Origin: Candidatus Edwardsiibacteriota bacterium
GTDB lineage: Bacteria > Edwardsbacteria > AC1 > EtOH8
DNA length: 40,073 nucleotides
Assembly (NCBI GenBank): GCA_025453955.1
Contig: JALOPJ010000006.1
Location: 1 to 40,073 of the forward strand
Direction of reading: 5' to 3'
The notes under the pieces are model-generated. The model did not search any database and was not told the origin of the DNA. It saw only the letters and a program-made list of their open reading frames with translations. Every line of letters starts with the position of its first letter. Within the stretch, counting starts at the first letter, position 1. Positions 31,928 to 38,727 of the stretch are shown here, piece after piece. The position numbers and the translations under genes were made by a program.

Positions 31928-32012
31928 TCAATGAACATCTGGCATGGAACAATGAACCAATAGCAGCGAATCGTTCCTGCGGAATCGTTCATTGATCATT
32001 GTGCATTGTATA
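31926..32012. repeat. 7-bp phased mirrored array with 11-bp inverted repeat
   Basis: From 31929 the sequence can be cut into heptamers: CAATGAA (31929), CATCTGG, CATGGAA, CAATGAA (31950), CCAATAG, CAGCGAA, then in the opposite sense TCGTTCC, TGCGGAA, TCGTTCA, TTGATCA, TTGTGCA, TTGTATA (32006). The ends form a perfect inverted repeat: GATCAATGAAC at 31926-31936 with GTTCATTGATC at 31987-31997, around 50 bases. It occupies nearly all of the spacer between the zinc protein and the NHLP-like gene. Confidence 0.65.
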
Positions 32013-32017
32013 TAGTG

Positions 32018-32440
32018 ATGCCGGACCCCAACGTCCAGCTGATCCTCGACCGCGTGTTCGCGGACGACGACTTCCGCCGCCGGCTGGAGGCCGACCTGGA
32101 GGGCACGGTGCTCGGCCTGGGCATCGCCCTGTCGGACGCGGCCCTGGCCGAACTGATGACCGTGCTGGACGAGGGCGGCGACTTCGCGGTGGGATTGGAC
32201 CAGCGGCTGTCGCAGAGCGGCTTCGCGCTCAACCCCGCCGCGCTGCTGCGGCAGAAGGCCGCGACCGGGAAACGGACCGAGGATTTCGACCAGCGGTCGG
32301 CTGCGGTCAAGGTTTCGACCGCCCGGCACGGTGGTAGCAATCGGCAGCGGCAAGCCCCGGCCGTAGCCGGCGAACCCGCGGCAATGCCAGCCGAACCCTT
32401 GGAAGAGGGGGAAATGGATATTGAGGTTGAAAGCGACTAG
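32018..32440 (+). CDS. Os1348/NHLP-clan-like small protein
   Basis: The ATG at 32018 gives 140 residues; GTG at 32015 and TTG at 32006 are alternatives, and no good Shine-Dalgarno is visible. Residues 6-50 (LILDRVFADDDFRRRLEADL, then GTVLGLGIALSDAALAELMT) follow the pattern of the Os1348 family of the nitrile-hydratase-leader-peptide (NHLP) clan: 'DxxFRxxLxxDxxxxLxxxGxxLSDxxLxxL'. In other bacteria NHLP-type leaders guide RiPP modification and export. The following 90 residues are polar, with RKAATGKRTEDF-like charge, then a Pro/Ala/Glu-rich end and acidic tail EEGEMDIEVESD. There are no cysteines and no obvious core peptide. Its neighbour carries a PqqD-like domain and a metalloprotease, making a leader/receptor relation conceivable. 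Confidence 0.68.
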   Translation: MPDPNVQLILDRVFADDDFRRRLEADLEGTVLGLGIALSDAALAELMTVLDEGGDFAVGLDQRLSQSGFALNPAALLRQKAATGKRTEDFDQRSAAVKVSTARHGGSNRQRQAPAVAGEPAAMPAEPLEEGEMDIEVESD

Positions 32441-32617
32441 TTATAATAATAGATAATTTTTTGTTGCGTATTATCTATAAATACAATATACATGTTAACA
32501 AAGCGTATATTTAAAACCGATAATATTTTGTATTGCATCGTGTTAAAGATAAATCGCATATTGGTACGCAGTATGCAAATGCAATACATCATATCGGTCT
32601 TTAGAAAGGATAGTGCC
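32441..32617 (+). promoter_or_regulatory. AT-rich leader with nested inverted repeats
   Basis: This 177-bp stretch is roughly two-thirds A+T, in sharp contrast to the surrounding DNA. It holds an inverted repeat ATAGATAAT (32449-32457) with ATTATCTAT (32470-32478). A second, TGTATTGCAT (32529-32538) with ATGCAATACA (32579-32588), encloses a third, GCATA (32556-32560) with TATGC (32572-32576). Several TATAAT-like words occur, for example at 32442, but I cannot pair one convincingly with a -35 box. GAAAGGA at 32604-32610 is the ribosome site for the ATG at 32618. The region is probably the promoter and 5' leader of the large surface protein. Confidence 0.6.
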
Positions 32618-35600
32618 ATGAAACGTCTCATTGTCTGTTTGGCCATGCTCTGCCTGGCGGCGGTGTCATCACAATCGAGCGCCGCCACCTACGGCGTCAA
32701 GAAGCAGATCACCATCGGCCCGACCGGGCCGAACGTGCAGAATCTCGGCTTCAGCAAGCTGAGCAACCGCATGTACTGCGCCTCCGGCTCGTACAGCATG
32801 CTGGTGGCGGTGGATTGCGCCGCTGATTCGTCCTTGGGCACGATCCCGGGGTCGTTCATGGCCGGGCCGATGGCGTACGACGGGACGAACAATCGGATCT
32901 ATATGAAGGGCATGGACGAGCTCTCGGTCATCGATTGCGCCACCAACGCCGAGGACACGACCGTCGACGGGTTCCAGGGCGGACTGGCGGTGGAGTACAA
33001 CCCGGACAACGGCAAGATCTACAGCTACGATGATTTCAGCGGACTGACCGCGATCCACAGCTCGGCCGGCTACGGGTTCCTCGCCAGCATCCCCGGCTTC
33101 GGCGGCCCGATGGCCTACTGCCAGCCGACCAACAGCATCTACATCGCGCATTACTCGGCGGATTCGGTCGGCGCATTCAGCGGGGCGACCAACGCCCGCG
33201 TCGCGTCGATCCCGCTGCCGGGGCTGTCGTCGGGCAACAAGCGGATGGGGACGAACACCGCCATCGGCCGGCTCTACGTCGCGCTGTCCGCCAGCGACCG
33301 GGTGGCCATCGTCAACACGGCGACCAACGGCCTGCTGGCCAGCCCGCTGGTGGGGGACAACCCGGCCGGGTTCGCCCTGTGCCCGCTCAACAACAAGATG
33401 TTCGTGGCCTGCAACGGATCCAGCGCCCGCTCGCTGTATACCATCGACCAGCTGGGCGCCGTCGACTCGGTCGCCGTCAGCGACTCGCTGGCCGCCGTGG
33501 CGTACAACCCGGCCGACTCGCTGGTCTACTGCGCCGACTACAACCGGGGGTCCATCTGGCTGGTCGATCCCCGGGGCGCCAGCCCGGTGCTGGTCGACAG
33601 CGTCAGCCTGGGGGGCACCTGGGCCCGCCCGGTGGCGCTGGCGGTGGACAACGGCGGCGACGTCTACGTGGCCGCCAGCGGCCTGGACCAGGTGCCGGTG
33701 GTGGGCAGGATGCCGGGGCGGATCTGGCGCAGCGTGACCGCCAGCGGGCAGTGGTACTCGCCATCATCGTGGCAGTACTCCGACAACGGCGGCCTCACCT
33801 GGGGCAACCCCGACAGCATCTATCCCTCCGCCGTCGGCGACAGCATCATCACCATCCAGGCCGGGCACGCCATCGCGCTGGACATCGGCGGGCCGAACGT
33901 GACGGTCGACCAGCTGGTGGTCGACGGCATGCTCGTCCAGTTCGGCACGGCGTTCACCGTCGCCGACGGCCCGGGCACGGACCTCGCCGTCAACGGCAAC
34001 TTCCAGTTCTCCGGCGGGACGCTGACCCTGGCCGGCGGCGCGACGATGGCGGTGGCCGCGGGCGGGATGTACACCCATGCGGTCAACGGCGGCACGGTGC
34101 CGGTGGCCGCGTGGGACCCGTACTCGACCTTGCGCCTCACGGACGTCCAGGACCAGGCGCCGGGCGGCATGGAACAGGCGTTCGGCGACATCCTCTGGAA
34201 CTGCGCGGACCAGACCGCCACGGTCGTGCTGCCGGGAGGGCCCTCCTTCACGGTTCGCAACCTGGTGGTCTCATCCACGGCCGGCAGCCGGCTGTTCCTC
34301 ACCAGCCCGGCGGTGCCGGACCTGGCGGTGAACGGCGACCTCACGGTCACCGGCTCGAGCGATGTGGTGCTGGGCGGCGGCGGGACGCGCAGCGTCACGG
34401 TCAACGGGGACTTCAACGTCTCCGATCCCGCCTGGCTGCACCTGACCGACAGCGCCAGCCCCGGCCTCGCCACGCTGAACCTGCGGGGCGACTACTGGCA
34501 CGGGGTCTCCGGCATCGCCGGCGGCGGCCCGGACTCGACCACCATCGCCTTCTGCGGCAGCGACACCCAAAGATACACCGGCAACGGCGAGATCCTGAGC
34601 GGGTACGTCAACTACCGGGTGGACCCGGGAGCGATGCTGGTGATCAACGATTTCAGCTACGTGGGCCAGAACAGCCCGGGCTGGTTCCGGCTGATGGCCG
34701 GCGCCACGCTGGGGCTCAACGATTACCAGGGCCTGTACCTGTCCGGCGACAACGGCGCGGTGCGGGTGGCGGGCGCCCGCAGCTACAGCACCGATGCCAA
34801 TTACTACTTCTACTCCTTCTCGACGGGTCCGTTCCCGACCGGGCCCGGTTTCCCGGACACCGTGCGCCAGCTGACCGTCGCCAGCCCGGGCGATCCCGTG
34901 GTGCTGTCGAAGGACCTGGCGGTGCGGGACACGCTGTCGCTGCAGAGCGGGCCGCTGCGGGTGGGCGCCCGCCGGCTGTCGCTGCTGGGCGCGGTGAGCT
35001 ATGCCGGCGGCGACTTGATCGCGGACAGCACGTCCCGCCTGGCGGTGCTGGGCAATGCCCCCGACCCGGTGCTGATCCCGGCCACGGTCAGCGGGCTGGA
35101 CACCCTGGTGCTGGACCGTCCCGCCGGCGTCAACCTGGGCGCGCCGCTGCCCATCCTGGGCGCCTATGTCCAGCGCCGCGGCACGGTGCTCAGCAACTGG
35201 CTGCAGTACCGGCCGGCGGCCCGGCTGGTCTACGAGATGGCCGGCGCGGCCAGCACGGGCGGCGGAGAGTTCCCCGTCAGCGACGGGCCGCGCAACGTCA
35301 CCGTCAACACCGGCGGGCCGCTGATGCTGCACGATAACCGCACGGTGCCGGGCACCCTGACCCTGACCCAGGGCGTCGTCGCCACCGGCTCCTATGCCAT
35401 CACCGTCGACAGCACCGGGACGCTGGTGCGCGGGGCCGGCTACGTGGAGGGCGGCCTGACCCGCTACCTGGCGATCACCGACACCGGACGCACATTCGAC
35501 CTGGGCACGATCGGCGCGGGATATACGCCGGCCACGGTGCGGACGTACGGCAACACCGGCAACGGTTTCATCGCCGCCCGGGTCACCGGAACGTCGCACC

Positions 35601-37564
35601 CGGCCGTCACCAATGCGCCGGCCTGCCTGCGCAAGTTCTGGTCGTTCGCCTCGGGCGGGCTGATGGCCGACAGCTGCCGCATCACGCTGCGCTACGCCAG
35701 CGCCGACTTCAACCCGCCGCTGTTCGAGGAGGCGGCGCACGAGGGCGCGATGGCGGCGGGCCGCTACGACAACGACACCGTGTCGCTGTGGCGCGGTCCC
35801 GCGGTGGCCGGGCGCGCTCCCGCCGGGTCCGCCGACGGCGGAACGATCACGCTCAGGCACCCCGGGCTGTTCGACCTGGAGCCGGACTTCACCATGGGTC
35901 GGGACAGCGCGGCGCTGTGGGCCCCGTTCGACAGCGCGGCGCCGACGGTGCTGCAGCTGACGCCCTACACCGGTGACACGACGGTTCCGACCATGGCGCC
36001 GGTGACCGTGACCTTCTCGGAGCCGATCAACGACACCAGCCTGCATTTCGCCTGCAGCCCGGACCCCGGCGGCTGGCAGGCCAACTGGGACGCCGGCGGC
36101 ACCGTCGCCACGCTGACCCACTCGCTGTTCGCGGCGGGCACCCAGTACACGGTGACCATCACCGGCGCCCGCGACACCAGCGGCACGCCGCTGGTCTTCC
36201 CGCAGGCCACCATCTTCCGCACGGTGCCGGCGCAGGTCTACACGACGCCTTGGCAGGGCAGGGTCTACCGGCTGTTCTCGGTGCCGGCGGTCCCCACCGC
36301 GACCACGGCCACCGGCCTGCTGTCGGGCTCGCTGGGCGCCTACTCCAACGCCACCTGGCGGATGTTCTGGTACGACCCGCAGGCGGCCGCCTTCGTCGAG
36401 CAGCCCGGCGTCCACAACGGCCAGGCCTACTGGCTGGCCTCGGCCGCCAACGATACCCTGCAGATCGACGCCACGCCGAACGGCGCGGCGCAGACGGTGC
36501 TGCGCCTGGAGCCCGGCTGGAACCTGGTGGGGGACCCCTACGACGTCCCGCTGTCGGTCGGCGATCAGCGGGTCGCGGACGACTCGGGAGCCACCTACCC
36601 CTTCAACGATCCCGGCAGCTACGTCAACGACAGCCTGGTCCGCCAGCGGCTGTGGACGTACCGCGACGTCAGTCAGGACCTGATGAATAACGGCAGTTGG
36701 GACACCGTCAGCGCGTTCGACACCGCGGCCGTGATCGCCCCGTGGCAGGGCTACGCGCTGTACGCCGTCGCCGGATGCGAGCTGAGGCTCTCTGGTGCCT
36801 GGAAGGGCGCCGGAAGTCCCGCGGTGAAACTGCCGGACCCGGGGATCAGCTGGGAGCTGCGGATCGACGCCGTCTGCGATCGCGGGGCTGACCGCGGGGT
36901 GACGTTGGGCGTCGCCGAGCGGTCGCGTGCCGGATATGACCGGCTGGACGCCGAGAAGCCGCCGCTGATCACCTCCGAGATCGGCGTCGCGGTGCCCCAC
37001 CCGGACTGGCACCAGGGGCCCTGCAGTGACTACCATTTCGATTACCGGCCGCCCGCCGACCGGCTGGAATGGCCGCTGCTGGTGCGGCAAAGCGATCCCG
37101 GACGGCCCGGCCGCCTGGTGTTCAGCGCCAGCGGCGCGTTGCCGGCGGGACAGCGGACCTACCTGGTGGACCGTCGGCTGGGGACCGCCGTGGAGATCGG
37201 CGACGGCTCCGTCGTCGGTTTCTCCGGCAACCGCGAGTTCGCCGTGATCTGCGGCGACGGCATCGGGGAGCTCGGCCTGAAACCGCTGACCCTGGCGCTG
37301 GAACGGCCGTCCCCCAACCCCTGCGCCGGCTCGGCCGCCATCGGCTACCAGCTGCCGCGGCCGGGCCCGGTCAGCCTCCGGGTCTACAACGTCGCCGGCC
37401 AGCTGGTGCGGACGCTGGCCGACGGGCACCGGGACGCCGGCTATTACTCGGTGCGCTGGGACGGCAGGAACGACCAGCGGCTGGCGGCCTCCGCCGGGCT
37501 GTATATCGTGCGGCTGGTGTGCAACGGGGAGGCCCGCACCGAGAAACTGGTGCGGTTGAGATAG
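32618..37564 (+). CDS. Large secreted beta-propeller/Ig surface protein with FlgD/T9SS-like C-terminus
   Basis: The ATG at 32618 with GAAAGGA upstream begins a Sec signal peptide (MKRLIVCLAMLCLAAVSSQS, cleavage likely after SSAA); the frame upstream is AT-rich leader. The mature protein of about 1620 residues has three parts. First, YVTN/YncE-like propeller blades to about residue 390 (KLSNRMYCASGSYSMLVAVD and similar). Second, a long beta-rich region with repeated NGDLTVTG/NGNFQFSG-type strands, then an SbsA/Big_5-like Ig domain near 1105-1205 (TVPTMAPVTVTFSEPINDTS). Third, a WNLVGDPYD module near 1300. Residues 1560-1648 (ERPSPNPCAGSAAIGYQLP, LRVYNVAGQLVRTLADG, SAGLYIVRLVCNGEARTEKL) match FlgD-Ig/T9SS-like tail domains of the FCB group. 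Likely surface-exposed or secreted; function unknown. Confidence 0.87.
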   Translation: MKRLIVCLAMLCLAAVSSQSSAATYGVKKQITIGPTGPNVQNLGFSKLSNRMYCASGSYSMLVAVDCAADSSLGTIPGSFMAGPMAYDGTNNRIYMKGMDELSVIDCATNAEDTTVDGFQGGLAVEYNPDNGKIYSYDDFSGLTAIHSSAGYGFLASIPGFGGPMAYCQPTNSIYIAHYSADSVGAFSGATNARVASIPLPGLSSGNKRMGTNTAIGRLYVALSASDRVAIVNTATNGLLASPLVGDNPAGFALCPLNNKMFVACNGSSARSLYTIDQLGAVDSVAVSDSLAAVAYNPADSLVYCADYNRGSIWLVDPRGASPVLVDSVSLGGTWARPVALAVDNGGDVYVAASGLDQVPVVGRMPGRIWRSVTASGQWYSPSSWQYSDNGGLTWGNPDSIYPSAVGDSIITIQAGHAIALDIGGPNVTVDQLVVDGMLVQFGTAFTVADGPGTDLAVNGNFQFSGGTLTLAGGATMAVAAGGMYTHAVNGGTVPVAAWDPYSTLRLTDVQDQAPGGMEQAFGDILWNCADQTATVVLPGGPSFTVRNLVVSSTAGSRLFLTSPAVPDLAVNGDLTVTGSSDVVLGGGGTRSVTVNGDFNVSDPAWLHLTDSASPGLATLNLRGDYWHGVSGIAGGGPDSTTIAFCGSDTQRYTGNGEILSGYVNYRVDPGAMLVINDFSYVGQNSPGWFRLMAGATLGLNDYQGLYLSGDNGAVRVAGARSYSTDANYYFYSFSTGPFPTGPGFPDTVRQLTVASPGDPVVLSKDLAVRDTLSLQSGPLRVGARRLSLLGAVSYAGGDLIADSTSRLAVLGNAPDPVLIPATVSGLDTLVLDRPAGVNLGAPLPILGAYVQRRGTVLSNWLQYRPAARLVYEMAGAASTGGGEFPVSDGPRNVTVNTGGPLMLHDNRTVPGTLTLTQGVVATGSYAITVDSTGTLVRGAGYVEGGLTRYLAITDTGRTFDLGTIGAGYTPATVRTYGNTGNGFIAARVTGTSHPAVTNAPACLRKFWSFASGGLMADSCRITLRYASADFNPPLFEEAAHEGAMAAGRYDNDTVSLWRGPAVAGRAPAGSADGGTITLRHPGLFDLEPDFTMGRDSAALWAPFDSAAPTVLQLTPYTGDTTVPTMAPVTVTFSEPINDTSLHFACSPDPGGWQANWDAGGTVATLTHSLFAAGTQYTVTITGARDTSGTPLVFPQATIFRTVPAQVYTTPWQGRVYRLFSVPAVPTATTATGLLSGSLGAYSNATWRMFWYDPQAAAFVEQPGVHNGQAYWLASAANDTLQIDATPNGAAQTVLRLEPGWNLVGDPYDVPLSVGDQRVADDSGATYPFNDPGSYVNDSLVRQRLWTYRDVSQDLMNNGSWDTVSAFDTAAVIAPWQGYALYAVAGCELRLSGAWKGAGSPAVKLPDPGISWELRIDAVCDRGADRGVTLGVAERSRAGYDRLDAEKPPLITSEIGVAVPHPDWHQGPCSDYHFDYRPPADRLEWPLLVRQSDPGRPGRLVFSASGALPAGQRTYLVDRRLGTAVEIGDGSVVGFSGNREFAVICGDGIGELGLKPLTLALERPSPNPCAGSAAIGYQLPRPGPVSLRVYNVAGQLVRTLADGHRDAGYYSVRWDGRNDQRLAASAGLYIVRLVCNGEARTEKLVRLR

Positions 37565-37618
37565 GAGGTGGCCATGAGGACGAGATCTATGGCAGACGTC
37601 AACAAGCGAGGTGCGAGC

Positions 37619-38461
37619 ATGAGGACCATCGTCAACCGGCCGGCGGCCGTCGCCCTGCTGGCCGCGCTGCTGCTGTCGCCGGCCGGACCGGTGCTGGCGG
37701 CGTTCAAACCGGCCAGCGCCAAGGTCAGCTTCGTCAAGGGCACGGTGGCGATCCAGCGGATGGGAACGAACGCCTGGCTGCCGGCGGCGCTCAAGGCGCG
37801 GGTCTACCCCGGGGACCGGATCGCGGCGGAATCGGGATCGGAGGCCGAGATCACCCTGGACGACGGCAGCGTGGTCAAGCTGCGCGACAAGAGCCTGCTG
37901 GTGATCGACCGGATGGAGCGGCAGAAGAAGCCGCCGGCCTCGATCACCGGCCTGCGGGCGGTCAACGGCAGCGTGCTGGGCTGCATCCGCAAGCTGGCCT
38001 CCAAGGAGAGCAAGTTCAGCGTCACCACGCCGACCGCGGTGGCCGGGGTGCGGGGCACCGTGTTCGGCATCTTCGTGGCGGGCGATTCCACCGAGCTGGA
38101 CGTGCTGCAGGGCGAGGTGGCGATCGCCGGCGAGACGGGCGGCGAGGTGCTGGTGGGCGAGAAGATGATGACCACCGTGCCCAAGGGGGGAAGCGCCCGC
38201 AGACCGGCGGCGATGACCGCCGCCCAGATCGGGATGATGATGATGTGGGGCGGCGCGGCGATCAAGGTGGGCAGCCTGGGCGCCGCGGCGAGCACGGCGT
38301 GGTACGCCTCGGCACCGGCGCTGATCGCCGCCTCGGCCGCCGTGGTGGCCGCGGCCACGGTGACCACCATCGCCATCGTCAGCGGGAAGGACGAGACGCC
38401 CCCCGGCGGCGGCAGCGGCCCCGCCATCCCCACACCGCCGGGCTTCCCGGGGCAGCCGTAA
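37619..38461 (+). CDS. FecR-domain secreted protein
   Basis: The 280-residue protein from the ATG at 37619 begins with a signal peptide (MRTIVNRPAAVALLAALLLS, ending near PVLAA). The FecR domain follows: VSFVKGTVAIQRMGTNAWLP, LKARVYPGDRIAAESGSEAE and ITLDDGSVVKLRDKSLLVI, then VTTPTAVAGVRGTVFGIFV and LDVLQGEVAIAG. A hydrophobic helix near residue 220-255 (SAPALIAASAAVVAAATVTT) and a Gly/Pro-rich tail end the protein. FecR-type domains occur in periplasmic sensors and surface proteins. There is an alternative in-frame ATG at 37574 with a stronger AGGAGG site; it would add 15 residues before the signal peptide. Both starts have a GGTG-containing ribosome site and the same ATGAGGAC. Confidence 0.85.
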   Translation: MRTIVNRPAAVALLAALLLSPAGPVLAAFKPASAKVSFVKGTVAIQRMGTNAWLPAALKARVYPGDRIAAESGSEAEITLDDGSVVKLRDKSLLVIDRMERQKKPPASITGLRAVNGSVLGCIRKLASKESKFSVTTPTAVAGVRGTVFGIFVAGDSTELDVLQGEVAIAGETGGEVLVGEKMMTTVPKGGSARRPAAMTAAQIGMMMMWGGAAIKVGSLGAAASTAWYASAPALIAASAAVVAAATVTTIAIVSGKDETPPGGGSGPAIPTPPGFPGQP

Positions 38462-38508
38462 TGCATGGCCGGATCACGGTTATTCGACAAGAATGCTCCG
38501 GCAGTCGC

Positions 38509-38537
38509 TTGACATGAAACGGGCATTCTGCTAGTAT
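38509..38537 (+). promoter_or_regulatory. Consensus sigma70 promoter before structured leader
   Basis: TTGACA at 38509-38514 and TAGTAT at 38532-38537 are exactly 17 bp apart; the -35 is perfect and the -10 has four of six matches. The start point would be near 38544, just where the first leader hairpin begins. Confidence 0.75.
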
Positions 38538-38540
38538 TTT

Positions 38541-38727
38541 CCCGGGAAGCCAGAGGGCATGACCGGCAGGGACCGAGGCTTTCCGGGAGATCACATGCGA
38601 CGGTACGGCCGTAATCGATGATCCTGGGACCCCCGGAGGAGCGCTGTCAGGATGGCGCTCCGCCGGGGGGTGCTTTTTCCGCGGCGATCGAACGAAACCA
38701 TCAGCAACACAACGGGGGAGCGTCATC
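38541..38727 (+). ncRNA. Structured 5' leader, candidate riboswitch or attenuator
   Basis: The leader runs from the promoter to the ATG at 38728. First stem: CCCGGGAAGCC (38541-38551) pairs with GGCTTTCCGGG (38577-38587), with one G-U. Then GATCA at 38589-38593 pairs with TGATC at 38619-38623, enclosing an ACGG/CCGT hairpin. A strong terminator follows at 38630-38678. TCCGGG at 38582-38587 can instead pair with CCCGGA at 38632-38637, the base of the terminator, so the two structures could be mutually exclusive. The order promoter, aptamer-like fold, terminator, ribosome site is typical of transcription-attenuating riboswitches. It does not fit any class I can name with confidence. Confidence 0.5.
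38630..38678 (+). terminator. Intrinsic terminator in the leader
   Basis: CCCCCGGAGGAGCGC at 38630-38644 pairs with GCGCTCCGCCGGGGG at 38655-38669 (one A-G mismatch) over a 10-base loop, followed by TGC and a T-run at 38674-38678. It may end transcripts coming from the FecR gene as well as those from the promoter at 38509. Confidence 0.8.

Noticed and set aside
32449-32478. Intrinsic terminator after the NHLP-like gene
   Set aside because: The 9-bp hairpin is AT-only apart from one pair and the T-run lies in its loop, not after it.
34271-37429. A - strand open frame of over 1000 codons
   Set aside because: It is antisense to the secreted surface protein; composition is biased and no motifs are present.
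38541-38727. Cyclic-di-GMP (GEMM-I) riboswitch
   Set aside because: Short words such as AGGGCA and GGGAC recall it, but the conserved GCAAAGCC receptor element is missing and the stem order differs.
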